NCBI RefSeq assembly: GCF_026343125.1
Contig: NZ_JAPEMB010000001.1
Coordinates: 4,407,501-4,471,500 of the forward strand
Source of the DNA: Streptomyces sp. NBC_00094
GTDB lineage: Bacteria; Actinomycetota; Actinomycetes; Streptomycetales; Streptomycetaceae
Length of the DNA stretch: 64,000 nucleotides
Direction of reading: 5' to 3'
The stretch's first letter is position 1, and the number at the start of each line of letters is the position of its first letter. Both the position numbers and the translations under genes were made by a program. Shown here piece by piece: positions 55,790-64,000 of this stretch. Under the pieces are notes generated by a model, which searched no databases, was not told where the DNA came from, and was given only the letters and a program-made list of their open reading frames with translations.

Positions 55790-57013
55790 TCAGCGGCGGC
55801 CGTGGACCGCTCGGGCGACGCGGGGGCCCAGCCAGCGCTTGAGACGGCGCAGTGGTTCCAGCTGTTCGGCGGCCCGGTCGATCCGGTAGTAGAGCTGCGG
55901 CGGGATGTGCGGGAGCAGCGGCGAGTGGCGCTGGCCGAGGAGCGCGAACATCGTGGCCGGCTCCAGGCGCATGTAGCGGGGGAGGTTCTCGTACCACTGG
56001 GCGCTGTAGCGGGCCGAGCTCTGGGCCGAGACGAGTTCGGCGCGGCGGCGCTTGCCGTACGAGGTGAGGGCGGCGTCGAGGCCGGCGGGCGTGCGGAGCG
56101 CCTCGGGGGCGCGCAGGGCGTCCGCGAGGGCGAGCGCGTCCTCCAGGGCCAGGGTGGTGCCCGCGCCGATCGAGTAGTGCGTGGTGTGGGCGGCGTCGCC
56201 GAGGAGGACGAGGTTGCCGTGGTGCCAGACCCGGGTGGTGAGCGTGCGGAAGGTGAGCCACTGGGCGGCGCCGTCGGCCTGCGCGCGTCCGATCAGCTCG
56301 TGGCCGTCGAGGAGGTCGTGGAAGAGCTTCTCCAGGAGGCGGAGGCTGTCGGTCTCACTGCTCGTGTCGAGGCCGAGGCCGGTCCAGGTCTCCGGGGAGC
56401 ACTCGACGACACAGGTGGAGCGCTCGCCGCTGAACCCGTAGGCGTAGCACCAGATCCAGCCGTGCTCGGTCTCCTTGAAGGCGAAGCTGAAGGAGTCGAA
56501 GACCTTGGTGGTGCCGAGCCAGATGTACTGGTTGCGGCCGGCGGTGACCTCGCTGCCGAAGCGGTCCGCGTGGGCCTCGCGCAGCACGCTGTTGACGCCG
56601 TCGGCGGCCACGACCAGGTCCGCGTCGGCGAGTTCGGGCGCGTCCCGGCCGGTCACGTCGTGCTCGAACGCGACCCGTACGCCGAGCTCCTCGGCCCGGT
56701 CGGCGAGGAGCGCGAGCATCCGCCGCCGCCCGATGCCGAAGCCGGCGTCGCCGCGATGGACGGTCCGCTCGTCGCGGACGATCGCGACGCCGTCGGTCCA
56801 GGTGACGGAGGCCTCGGCGACGGCCGTGGCGGACTCGGGGTCGCCGGCGCGCAGCTTGTCGAGGAGCCCGGCCCAGTAGGTGACGCCCCAGCCGTACGTG
56901 GAGCCCTCGGGGTTCCGCTCGTACACGGTGATGTCATGGGACGGGTCCTGCCGCTTCAGCAGGATCGAGAGGTAGAGGCCGGCGGGGCCGCCGCCGACGA
57001 TCGCGAGCTTCAC
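55790..57013 (-). CDS. FAD-dependent monooxygenase (salicylyl/anthraniloyl-CoA hydroxylase-like)
   Basis: A 407-residue flavoprotein hydroxylase. The FAD motif LAIVGGGPAGLYLSILLK (about 3-20) is followed by ERNPEGSTYGWGVTYWAGLLDKL, which resembles the N-terminal part of anthraniloyl-CoA monooxygenase and salicylyl-CoA 5-hydroxylase. The second FAD contact is VLLGDAAHTTHYSIGAGTTLALEDALAL. I chose GTG 57013 with a GGGAG site. Substrate not proven. Confidence 0.82.
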   Translation of the reverse strand: MKLAIVGGGPAGLYLSILLKRQDPSHDITVYERNPEGSTYGWGVTYWAGLLDKLRAGDPESATAVAEASVTWTDGVAIVRDERTVHRGDAGFGIGRRRMLALLADRAEELGVRVAFEHDVTGRDAPELADADLVVAADGVNSVLREAHADRFGSEVTAGRNQYIWLGTTKVFDSFSFAFKETEHGWIWCYAYGFSGERSTCVVECSPETWTGLGLDTSSETDSLRLLEKLFHDLLDGHELIGRAQADGAAQWLTFRTLTTRVWHHGNLVLLGDAAHTTHYSIGAGTTLALEDALALADALRAPEALRTPAGLDAALTSYGKRRRAELVSAQSSARYSAQWYENLPRYMRLEPATMFALLGQRHSPLLPHIPPQLYYRIDRAAEQLEPLRRLKRWLGPRVARAVHGRR

Positions 57014-57102
57014 GTGCGCTCCCACTGGGACTGATATGACACCGTGCGGTCGGACGGTAGCGCACAGTAGCAGTGCCGGTGGGGTCGCGGCGGGAAGCGG
57101 CG

Positions 57103-57723
57103 CTACGTCAGCAGGCGGCGTTCCTTCGCGACCGCCACGGCGCCCGCGCGCGTGTCGACGCCGAGCTTCGCGTAGATCCGGCCCAGGTGCGTCTTCACCG
57201 TCGCCTCGCTGATGAACAGGGCGCGTGCGATCTCCCGGTTGCCGAGGCCGCGTCCGAGCTGGCCGAGGATGTCCCGCTCGCGGTCGGTGAGGCTCGGCCC
57301 GGCCGCGCCCCGCATCCGGTCCATGACCCGGCTCGCGACCGGCGGGGAGAGGGCGGTGCGGCCCTGCGCGGCGGAGTGGATCGCGGCGAACAGCTCCTCG
57401 GGCCGCTCGGCCTTCAGCAGGTAGCCGGTCGCGCCCGCCTCGATGGCCCGGGTGATGTCGGCGTCCGTGTCGTACGTGGTGAGGACGAGGACGTGGACAC
57501 CGGTGGGCGCGATCCGGCGGGTCGCCTCCACGCCGTCGATGCCCGGGCCGAGCTGGAGGTCCATGAGGACGACGTCGGGCTTCAGCTTGGCGGCCATGGC
57601 GACGGCCTCCTCGCCGTTGCCGGCCTCGCCGACGACCTCGATGTCGGGGGTGCTGCCGAGCAGGGCGAGCAGCCCGGCGCGGACGACGACGTGGTCGTCG
57701 CAGAGGAGGATCCGTACGGACAT
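57103..57723 (-). CDS. senR: SenR-like NarL response regulator
   Basis: A 206-residue NarL-type regulator. The receiver has RILLCDDHVVVR at its start and acceptor D55 in VVLMDLQLGPG. The C-terminal HTH has LTDRERDILGQLGRGLGNREIARALFISEATVKTHLGRIYAKLG. It is translationally coupled to the kinase gene (TGATG). The neighbouring hbpS makes this the SenS-SenR system, which in S. reticuli controls hbpS and catalase-peroxidase genes. Confidence 0.85.
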   Translation of the reverse strand: MSVRILLCDDHVVVRAGLLALLGSTPDIEVVGEAGNGEEAVAMAAKLKPDVVLMDLQLGPGIDGVEATRRIAPTGVHVLVLTTYDTDADITRAIEAGATGYLLKAERPEELFAAIHSAAQGRTALSPPVASRVMDRMRGAAGPSLTDRERDILGQLGRGLGNREIARALFISEATVKTHLGRIYAKLGVDTRAGAVAVAKERRLLT

Positions 57724-58934
57724 CACGACTCCAGGGGCAGGGGGGTCACAGGGATCAGGGGGATCGCGGCGGAGAGCACCGTGCCCTCGCCCGGGGCGGA
57801 CTCGACCGTCAGGGTGCCACCGAGCTGCTGGGCCCGCACCCGCATCGCGGGAAGCCCGTGGCCCCGGTCGCCGCGTTCGCCCGGGTCGCGCGCGAGCGCC
57901 GGGTCGAAGCCGTGGCCGTCGTCGGCGATGTCCAGGACGACCTGGTCGTCGAGGTAGGTGAGGGTCAGGGCGGCGGAGTCGGCGCCCGCGTGCTCGCGGA
58001 TGTTGGCGAGGGCGCCCTGCGCGATCCGCAGGAGCGCCGACTGCGTCCGGTCGGGCAGCGGCACCGCGGTCCCGTCCACCCGGAACTCCGCCGCCTCGCG
58101 GGCCGCCAGGCCGCGCAGCGCCTCTTCGAGGCCGCCGCCCTCGGCGAGGTCGGCGGGGGCGAGGTCGTGGACGAAGCGGCGGGCCTCGGCGAGGTTGCGC
58201 TCGGCGATGGACTCGGCGGTACGGACGTGGCGCCGGGCGGTCGTCGAGTCGCTGTCCCAGGTGCGGTCCGCCGCCTGCAGCAGCATCTGCTGGCTGGACA
58301 GGCCCTGCGCGAGGGTGTCGTGGATCTCCATGGAGAGCCGCTGGCGCTCGGCGAGCGTGCCCTCGCGGCGCTCGATGGCGGCCAGTTCACGGCGGGTGCG
58401 GATCAGGTCGTCGATGAGCGCCCGCTGCCGCGCGGCCTGCCGGTCGGAGTACACGAACACCCCGGTGGCGATGGCGGCGACGGCCGGCGGCGCGACGATC
58501 AGGTTGGGGTCCCAGCCGCCGTGCGCGAGCTGCACCTGCGCGAAGACCACGAAAGCGGTGAGCAGGACGACCAGGCCGAGCGCGGCGCGCGGCGGGAGCG
58601 TGCGCAGGCCCGTGTAGAAGAGCGGCACCGCGCACCAGGCGAAGCTGGGCGCGAGGACGACGAGGACGATCCAGACGGCGACGACCGTGCCCAGCCAGGC
58701 GATCCGGCGCGGGGCGGCGCGGGTGCCGAGGACGGGGCCGAGGAGGTAGAGGGAGGCGAGTGCGCCGGAGAGGGCGACGATCCAGGGGCTGCGGTCCTCC
58801 CAGGGGTGACGCAGCAGGAAGCGTGCGAGGGAGGCGCCGAGGAGGAGGAAGAAGGCGATGTGCATGACCCGTGCGAGCCAGGGGGCGTCCGGGTCCGGTT
58901 CGGTGGGCGGCTGTGTCACCTGCCTGCCTTCCAT
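57723..58934 (-). CDS. senS: SenS-like membrane sensor histidine kinase
   Basis: A 403-residue kinase. It has about five N-terminal membrane helices (about 20-165) and no large external sensor domain. The HisKA_3 box is RLSMEIHDTLAQGLSSQQML (H205), and the HATPase has ADDGHGFD and GHGLPAMRVRAQQLGG. In S. reticuli SenS gets its redox signal from the secreted heme protein HbpS. I chose ATG 58934 with GGGAG 9 nt upstream. It is divergent from hbpS. Confidence 0.88.
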   Translation of the reverse strand: MEGRQVTQPPTEPDPDAPWLARVMHIAFFLLLGASLARFLLRHPWEDRSPWIVALSGALASLYLLGPVLGTRAAPRRIAWLGTVVAVWIVLVVLAPSFAWCAVPLFYTGLRTLPPRAALGLVVLLTAFVVFAQVQLAHGGWDPNLIVAPPAVAAIATGVFVYSDRQAARQRALIDDLIRTRRELAAIERREGTLAERQRLSMEIHDTLAQGLSSQQMLLQAADRTWDSDSTTARRHVRTAESIAERNLAEARRFVHDLAPADLAEGGGLEEALRGLAAREAAEFRVDGTAVPLPDRTQSALLRIAQGALANIREHAGADSAALTLTYLDDQVVLDIADDGHGFDPALARDPGERGDRGHGLPAMRVRAQQLGGTLTVESAPGEGTVLSAAIPLIPVTPLPLES

Positions 58935-59188
58935 TCTCTGTCGCTCCCTTGTGACCTGGGGATATCCGTCCATCCTGGCCCGGAGTGACCAGGCCGGCAT
59001 CAGCCGATCGGCTGACCCGCCCGTCCTCCAGTGTGCGTGAGGAGGGCAGCCGGAACGTGGACCGGACGGCTCGGGTTCCGGCCCCAGGATTGGTTGCAGA
59101 GCGAACGAAGGAACGCATCACCCGCCCCACAGACGCACTCCTCCGGCGCACTCACCGGTACACCCCACCTCACGTCACGGAGTCCCTC

Positions 59189-59728
59189 ATGAAGAAGATC
59201 CTCTTCGGCGCCACCGCCGCCGCTGTCGTCGCCGCCGGCACCTTCGGCGCGGTCTCCGCGAACGCCTCCGCCCCGGCCGCGGCCCCCGCCGCCGTCGTCC
59301 GTGCCGACGCCGGCAACGACAACCTCCAGCAGTCGACGCACCTGACGATCGAGGCCGCCACGAAGGCCGCGCAGGCGACCCTGGACGCCGCCGAGAAGGA
59401 GAACCAGCGTGTCTCCGTCGCGGTCGTCGACCGCAACGGCAACACCATCGTCACCCTGCGCGGCGACGGCGCCGGCCCGCAGTCCTACGAGTCCGCCGAG
59501 CGCAAGGCGTACACCGCCGTCTCCTGGAACGCCCCGACCTCCGTCCTCGCCGGCCGCCTCGCCCAGGCCCCGACCCTGAAGGACATCCCCGGCACCCTGT
59601 TCCTGGCCGGCGGCGCCCCCGTCACCGCCAAGGGCGCCCCGATCGCGGGCATCGGCGTCGCCGGTGCGCCCTCCGGCGACCTCGACGAGAAGTTCGCCCA
59701 GGCGGGCGTGGCCGCGCTCGGCAACTGA
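59189..59728 (+). CDS. hbpS: HbpS-like secreted heme-binding protein
   Basis: A 179-residue secreted protein of the GlcG/HbpS (DUF336) family. A signal peptide (about 1-30, ending NASA) precedes the domain with STHLTIEAATKAAQATLDAAEKENQRVSVAVVDRNGNTIVTLRGDGAGPQS. HbpS binds heme and iron outside the cell and activates SenS under redox stress. It is divergent from senS-senR, the arrangement described for this system. The stop is followed by about eleven 15-16-nt copies of the gene's 3' end. Confidence 0.88.
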   Translation: MKKILFGATAAAVVAAGTFGAVSANASAPAAAPAAVVRADAGNDNLQQSTHLTIEAATKAAQATLDAAEKENQRVSVAVVDRNGNTIVTLRGDGAGPQSYESAERKAYTAVSWNAPTSVLAGRLAQAPTLKDIPGTLFLAGGAPVTAKGAPIAGIGVAGAPSGDLDEKFAQAGVAALGN

Positions 59729-59882
59729 GCGCTCGGCGACTGAGCGCTCGGCGACCGAGCCCCCGGTGACCGAGCCTTCGTTCAACCGAGCCTTCGTTCA
59801 CCGAGCCCCCGGTGACCGAGCCCTCGTTCGACCGAGCCCTCGTTCGACCGAGCCCTCGTTCACCGAGCCCCCGCTCGGCGGC
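59714..59882 (+). repeat. hbpS 3' end amplified about eleven times
   Basis: The last 15 nt of hbpS, GCGCTCGGCAACTGA, is followed by GCGCTCGGCGACTGA, GCGCTCGGCGACCGA and then eight more diverged 15-16-nt units of the form GCCTTCGTTCACCGA. The array covers most of the gap to the M1 peptidase gene. Confidence 0.9.
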
Positions 59883-59980
59883 AGTAGCCCCCCAGCCGGC
59901 GGTGGCGCCCGGACCCCCGCCGGGCGCCACCGCCGTTCCCGTACCGCGCCCGGTCCGGGAGGGTTCCTTAGGATCGGTAC

Positions 59981-61375
59981 GTGACCCAGCGCAACCGGAC
60001 CGGAGCCGCCGCGGCCCTTCTCGCCCTCGCGCTCCTCGCGGGCGGCTGTACGGAGGCCGCAAGCGGCGTCCGGGGCGCCCCCGGGGCCGCCGGGCTGCGC
60101 GACCCGTACTTCCCGAAGCTCGGCAACGGCGGCTACGACGTGGGGCACTACGCCCTGACCCTCTCCTACGACCCGGTCACCGGGCGCCTCGACGGCACCG
60201 CCGAGATCACCGCCCGCGCCACCCAGGACCTCAGCGCCTTCAACCTCGACCTGGCCGGTCTCCGCGTGACCAGGGCGACGGTCGACGGAGCCCCCGCCGC
60301 GTACAACAGGGCCGGGAACGAGCTGACGCTCCGCCCGCACGAGGAGATCCCCGACGGCGCGGAGTTCGGCGCCACCGTCACCTATACGGGCGTGCCGGAG
60401 CCGATCACGGACGCGGACGGCTCCGTGGAGGGCTGGCTGCGCACCGGAGGCGGTGCCGTCGCGGTCGGTGAGCCGGAAGGCTCCATGACCTGGTTCCCCG
60501 GCAACCACCATCCCTCCGACAAGGCCGCGTACGACATCACCCTCACCGTCCCGGCCGGGCTCGACGCGCTCTCCAACGGCGTCAGGACCGAGCGGCGCAC
60601 GGAGCGGGACGGCCGTGTCACCACCGTGTGGCACGCGGCCGAACCGATGGCGAGCTATCTGGCGACGGTCGCGATCGGCCGGTACGAGACGACGACCGCG
60701 ACGGCCACCGGATCCCTGCCCGTCCTGACCGCCGCCGAGCCCTCCGTCGCGGCGCGCAGCGCGGCGCTGCGGGGGGAGATCCCCGGGATCCTCGCCCGGC
60801 AGGCCGAGCGCTTCGGCCCGTACCCCTTCTCGGCCGCCGGGGCGATCGTCACCAAGGACGGGACCCTCGGCTACGCCCTGGAGACACAGACCCGGCCCGT
60901 CTTCCCCGCGGCCTCCTTCGACCGTCCGACCCTCGTCCACGAGCTGGCCCACCAGTGGTTCGGGAACTCGGTCACCCCCGCCACCTGGCAGGACCTGTGG
61001 CTGAACGAGGGCTTCGCGACGTACGCCGAGTGGCTCTACACGGAGGAGTACGAGAACGTCCCGGCGCGGACGCACTTCGAGCGGGCCTTCGCCCAGCAGG
61101 CCAACTGGGCCTTCCCGCCGGCCGATCCGCCCTCCGCCGCGAACCTCTTCGACCCGCCCGTCTACCAGCGCGGCGCGATGGTCCTGCACAAGCTGCGCGA
61201 GACGGTCGGCGAGGCGGCCTTCGACGAGATCCTGCGCGGCTGGCCCGCGAAGTACCGGCACGCCAACGCCTCCACGGACGACTTCACGGCCTACGCGGAG
61301 AGCGTGGCGGGGAAGGACCTCGACGGGCTGTGGGACGTCTGGCTGTACGGCGAGGGGAAGCCGAGGACTCCCTGA
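59981..61375 (+). CDS. M1-family metallopeptidase, lipoprotein
   Basis: A 464-residue secreted lipoprotein. The lipobox LAGGC (about residues 19-23) is followed by an N-terminal beta domain and the M1 catalytic domain with VHELAHQWFGNSV (H320, E321, H324) and WLNEGFATY supplying the third zinc ligand. It cleaves N-terminal residues from peptides outside the cell. TAGGAT (59969-59974) ends 6 nt before GTG 59981 and there is no near ribosome site, so the mRNA is probably leaderless. Confidence 0.9.
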   Translation: MTQRNRTGAAAALLALALLAGGCTEAASGVRGAPGAAGLRDPYFPKLGNGGYDVGHYALTLSYDPVTGRLDGTAEITARATQDLSAFNLDLAGLRVTRATVDGAPAAYNRAGNELTLRPHEEIPDGAEFGATVTYTGVPEPITDADGSVEGWLRTGGGAVAVGEPEGSMTWFPGNHHPSDKAAYDITLTVPAGLDALSNGVRTERRTERDGRVTTVWHAAEPMASYLATVAIGRYETTTATATGSLPVLTAAEPSVAARSAALRGEIPGILARQAERFGPYPFSAAGAIVTKDGTLGYALETQTRPVFPAASFDRPTLVHELAHQWFGNSVTPATWQDLWLNEGFATYAEWLYTEEYENVPARTHFERAFAQQANWAFPPADPPSAANLFDPPVYQRGAMVLHKLRETVGEAAFDEILRGWPAKYRHANASTDDFTAYAESVAGKDLDGLWDVWLYGEGKPRTP

Positions 61376-61426
61376 TCCGGATCGGTCCGATCGGCCCGGT
61401 CCGCTCGGATCCCGGCCGCCCGCCGA

Positions 61427-61951
61427 TCAGCCGAGGCTCTTGCGCAGGACGACGCAGGGGCGGCCGTGCGCGCGGTCCGGGCGGCGGGCGGTCTCCCGGT
61501 AGCCGAGGGAGGTCCAGAAGGCGAGCGCCTTCGGGTTGTTCTCCAGGACGGCGAGCCGCAGTCCGGTGCGCCCCGCCGCGCGGAAGCGGTCCTCGACGTA
61601 TGCGGCGAGCCGGCGCCCGTGACCGGCGCGCCGCTCACCCGCGTGGACCATGAGCAGGCCGAGCCACGGGTCGGGGTCGGCCGGGTCGGGGTGACGGCCG
61701 AGGGTCACGGCGACGGCGACGAGGCGGCCCTCGGAGCGGGCGAGGAGGACCTCGGCGGTGGGCTGGGCGAGCTCGTCGGCGAGGGCGGCCGCGACCTGCT
61801 CGGGGCGGATGTCGGAGGGGTCCGGGAAGTCGCCGCTGAGTTGCTGGAACTCCTCGTTCGACGCGTACAGCGCGGTGATTTCGGTGAGCAGCGGGCCGGG
61901 GAGGGCCGCACCGTCCTCCAGGGCCTTGGGCGCGAGGGCTTCGACGATCAC
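61427..61951 (-). CDS. GNAT-family acetyltransferase
   Basis: A 174-residue GNAT enzyme. The acetyl-CoA motif is LLMVHAGERRAGHGRRLAAYVEDRF (about 98-122), followed by LAVLENNPKALAFWTSLGYRETA. The N-terminus is a long helical segment (about 1-60). TACCCT on the reverse strand (61958-61963) ends 6 nt before GTG 61951, suggesting leaderless transcription. Substrate unknown. Confidence 0.85.
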   Translation of the reverse strand: MIVEALAPKALEDGAALPGPLLTEITALYASNEEFQQLSGDFPDPSDIRPEQVAAALADELAQPTAEVLLARSEGRLVAVAVTLGRHPDPADPDPWLGLLMVHAGERRAGHGRRLAAYVEDRFRAAGRTGLRLAVLENNPKALAFWTSLGYRETARRPDRAHGRPCVVLRKSLG

Positions 61952-61961
61952 GCGGAAAGGG

Positions 61962-61996
61962 TAGAGCCCCGGCCGGGAATCCCGGCCGGGGCTCTA
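61962..61996. terminator. Perfect 35-nt hairpin
   Basis: TAGAGCCCCGGCCGGGA (61962-61978) is exactly complementary to 61980-61996 around a single A. It lies just upstream of the GNAT promoter and just after the TerD gene. Confidence 0.85.
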
Positions 61997-62030
61997 GGGG
62001 GTGTCGTGCCGATCAGGCCGGACACCCCCT
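61996..62030 (-). terminator. TerD-gene terminator with GCCGATCAGGCCG loop
   Basis: AGGGGGTGTC (61996-62005) pairs with GACACCCCCT (62021-62030). The loop GTGCCGATCAGGCCG matches the loop region of the hairpin at 55011. Confidence 0.85.
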
Positions 62031-62051
62031 ACCCGTGTCCTGGCTCGTGCG

Positions 62052-62627
62052 TCAGAGGTTGACGCCGAAGTCGCGGGCGATGCCCTCAAGGCCCGAGGCG
62101 TAGCCCTGGCCCACGGCGCGGAACTTCCACTCGGCGCCGTTGCGGTAGAGCTCGCCGAAGACCATGGCCGTCTCGACGGCGGCGTCCTCGGAGAGGTCGT
62201 AGCGGGCGAGCTCGGCGCCGCCGGCCTGGTTGACGATGCGGATGTACGCGTTCCGCACCTGGCCGAAGTTCTGCGAGCGGGCGACCGCGTCGTAGATGGA
62301 GACCGGGAAGACGATCTTGTCGACGTTCGCCGGGAGGCCCGCGAGGTTGACGTTGATCTGCTCGTCGTCGCCGCCGCCCTCGCCGGTGCGGTTGTCGCCG
62401 GTGTGGACGATGGTCTGGTCCGGCGTCGACTTGTTGTTGAAGAAGACGAAGTGGGCGTCGGAGGCGACCTTGCCGGCGGCGTCCACACCGATCGCCGAGG
62501 CGTCGAGGTCGAAGTCGGTGCCGGTGGTGGTGCGGACGTCCCAGCCGAGGCCCACGGTGACGGCGGTGAGGCCCGGGGCCTCCTTGGTCAGAGAGACGTT
62601 GCCGCCCTTGGACAGGCTCACAGCCAT
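62052..62627 (-). CDS. TerD-domain protein
   Basis: A 191-residue TerD-family protein. It shows the repeated metal-binding core LGWDVRTTTGTDFDLDASAIG (about 27-47) and GDNRTGEGGGDDEQINVNLAGLP (about 78-100), and ends GQGYASGLEGIARDFGVNL. TerD proteins bind calcium and are tied to tellurite, phage and stress resistance; Streptomyces have many copies, with effects on differentiation. ATG 62627 has an AAGGGA site. No other ter genes are near. Confidence 0.92.
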   Translation of the reverse strand: MAVSLSKGGNVSLTKEAPGLTAVTVGLGWDVRTTTGTDFDLDASAIGVDAAGKVASDAHFVFFNNKSTPDQTIVHTGDNRTGEGGGDDEQINVNLAGLPANVDKIVFPVSIYDAVARSQNFGQVRNAYIRIVNQAGGAELARYDLSEDAAVETAMVFGELYRNGAEWKFRAVGQGYASGLEGIARDFGVNL

Positions 62628-62742
62628 GGAAAGTCCCTTTCATCGTGGTGTCGTCGCCTGGAGAAACGCGCGCGGGCCCTCAGCGGTTCCCGACGGGTTC
62701 CCGGCGAAAACAGGATGACTCCAACAGCCCACACCGGGGAAC

Positions 62743-63183
62743 ATGGAGGGCATGTCCGGTCCCTATCCCATTCGCGGCTCCGTCTCGCTTCCCGAGGCCG
62801 AGCTCCAGTGGCGTTTCTCGCGTTCGTCGGGCCCGGGCGGGCAGCACGTCAACACCAGTGACTCGCAGGTGGAGCTCCGCTTCGACCTCGCGGCCACGGA
62901 GTCGCTGCCCGAGGTGTGGAAGGCCCGCGCCCTGGAGCGCCTCGCCTCCCGCCTGGTCAACGGCGTCGTGACGGTCCGGGCCTCGGAGCACCGCTCCCAG
63001 TGGCGTAACCGCGAGACGGCGTCGGTGCGCCTCGCGGCCCTGCTCGCGGAGGCGACGGCCCCGCCGCCGAAGCCCCGCAGGGCGACGAAGATCCCGCGCG
63101 GCATCAACGAGCGCCGGCTGCGCGAGAAGAAGCAGCGCTCGGAGACCAAGCGCACCCGGCAGTCCCGCGGCGACTGGGGCTGA
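62743..63183 (+). CDS. arfB: ArfB/YaeJ peptidyl-tRNA hydrolase, ribosome rescue factor
   Basis: A 146-residue protein with the GGQ motif in SSGPGGQHVNTSDS (about residues 28-41) that hydrolyses peptidyl-tRNA on stalled ribosomes. The C-terminus is the typical basic tail (NERRLREKKQRSETKRTRQSR) that enters the mRNA channel. ATG 62743 or ATG 62752 are both possible starts. It is divergent from the TerD gene. Confidence 0.92.
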   Translation: MEGMSGPYPIRGSVSLPEAELQWRFSRSSGPGGQHVNTSDSQVELRFDLAATESLPEVWKARALERLASRLVNGVVTVRASEHRSQWRNRETASVRLAALLAEATAPPPKPRRATKIPRGINERRLREKKQRSETKRTRQSRGDWG

Positions 63184-63211
63184 GCGCCCCGCCGGCACCA
63201 GATGGCGGGCG

Positions 63212-63979
63212 CTACGTTACGGGCAGCCTGTAGCGCATCCGGTAGCGGTGCGCCGCCTTCGTCATCAGTGTGACCTCGATCGGACGCTGGGCGTCGGAGT
63301 AGACCACCCGGAAGGCGACCAGAACAGGCATGTCCTTCGGAAGCTCCAGCGCCACGACCTCTTCCTCCGTCGGGATCTCGGACGACAGTTCGTCCACGAA
63401 CTCGCGAGGAGGGAAACCCATCGAGTCGAGCAGCGCCGGCGTACCGCCTCGAATCCGCTTCCTCTCCAGCATGGCCGTGCCCTCGACCAGGTTCAGCGGG
63501 TAGTACGACTTCGTGAGTTCCGTGGGCTCCTCGTCCAGGAACAGGATCTGCCTGCGGAGCACGGCCCGCTCGCCATCTTCCAGCCCAAGGGCTTCGGCCA
63601 CCTCCTTCGGTGGGATGACGACCTCGACGTCGAGCAGCTGAGACCTGCCGACCTGCTGCCGCTTCGCGGCCTCGGAGACCCACGGGTAGGGCTCGCCCGA
63701 CACGGCTGGCCTCATGTAGGCAAGCGGCTCGACGGACTGCTGCGCGTGCTGCCGCACGTATACGCCCTTGCCTGGGAGTCCTTCGAGGAGTCCCTCGGAC
63801 TTCAGCGACTGGAGGGCCTTCTGAATGGTCGTGTTGGCCACGCCGCCGTACTGCTCCATCAGCTCGGCCGTCGAGCCCAGCTTGCTCCCCGGAGGGAGTT
63901 CTCCGCGGGTGATCCGTCGGCGGAGTTCCGCCGCGATCTTCTGGTGCGGTGATCTCGGATCCTTGAACGCCTTCGCCAT
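63212..63979 (-). CDS. GntR-family (UTRA-domain) transcriptional regulator
   Basis: A 255-residue regulator. The winged helix (about 12-75) has LRRRITRGELPPGSKLGSTAELMEQYGGVANTTIQKALQSLKSEGLL. A UTRA effector domain (about 95-250) follows. Such proteins sense sugars, amino acids or are encoded by plasmids and integrative elements (KorA/TraR-like). ATG 63979 follows GTG 63982; both are in frame. Its base composition is less extreme than its neighbours, so it may be acquired. It sits at the right edge of the window. Confidence 0.88.
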   Translation of the reverse strand: MAKAFKDPRSPHQKIAAELRRRITRGELPPGSKLGSTAELMEQYGGVANTTIQKALQSLKSEGLLEGLPGKGVYVRQHAQQSVEPLAYMRPAVSGEPYPWVSEAAKRQQVGRSQLLDVEVVIPPKEVAEALGLEDGERAVLRRQILFLDEEPTELTKSYYPLNLVEGTAMLERKRIRGGTPALLDSMGFPPREFVDELSSEIPTEEEVVALELPKDMPVLVAFRVVYSDAQRPIEVTLMTKAAHRYRMRYRLPVT

Positions 63980-64000
63980 CACACGCCCTGCTTCCCGAGC

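Overview
The window is a 64 kb piece of a Streptomyces chromosome. The DNA is very GC-rich, starts are often GTG, third codon positions are mostly G or C, and the core gene order (fur, ygfZ, dtd, rsiG ... mshA ... gpmA ... phoU/phoR-phoP, cdnL, ispD, ispF, cysS, rlmB ... msiK ... TerD) matches what I remember of the Streptomyces coelicolor central chromosome. Most of it is therefore ordinary core chromosome. The accessory part is one small decayed integrated element (about 42.8-47.0 kb) plus two smaller scars.

Layout: 0-3 kb holds a partial DsrE-family gene and an overlapping operon of three membrane-anchored paralogues of unknown function. 3-6.4 kb holds a 32-aa membrane peptide, a nitrobindin-like protein, Fur, YgfZ, Dtd and RsiG, the c-di-GMP-dependent anti-sigma factor of WhiG. 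6.5-13 kb holds an Eis-like acetyltransferase, WYL, MarR and AraC regulators, an efflux pump, and DinB, HAD and VOC enzymes. 13-18.7 kb holds an XRE regulator, an HbhA-like protein, a DUF2516 protein, a receiver-PP2C phosphatase, an NlpC/P60 hydrolase and a methyltransferase. 19-25.2 kb holds MshA (mycothiol), YbjN, an AraC/MBL pair, an MFS transporter and phosphoglycerate mutase. 25.2-28.9 kb is a run of small secreted proteins and lipoproteins beside an integrase scar.

29-38 kb is the phosphate and isoprenoid core: PhoU is divergent from PhoR-PhoP with two PHO-box blocks between them, followed by CdnL, IspD-IspF, CysS and RlmB. 38-42.6 kb holds a DoxX protein, a sugar nucleotidyltransferase and MsiK, the shared ATPase of sugar importers.

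42.76-46.96 kb is the mobile remnant. It starts at an intact tRNA-Thr(TGU), carries a 5'-truncated tyrosine recombinase, a NERD-domain protein with a coupled 41-aa ORF, a 152-nt inverted repeat, a small membrane protein, iteron-like repeats and paired GTGCCA sites, and ends at a 44-nt copy of the tRNA 3' end.

47-64 kb is chromosome again: a DAO-type oxidoreductase, an APH(6)/hydroxyurea-type kinase, acetyltransferases, redox enzymes, the hbpS / senS-senR redox-sensing system, an M1 lipoprotein peptidase, TerD, ArfB and a GntR regulator.

Three themes run through the window. At least three genes (DUF2516, the MDR oxidoreductase and hbpS) are followed by tandem repeats made from their own 3' ends, and phoP has a single short copy. 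Many genes have a -10-like TAnnnT hexamer ending 6-7 nt before the start codon with no Shine-Dalgarno sequence, the signature of leaderless mRNA. Intergenic ends carry a recurring family of perfect hairpins.
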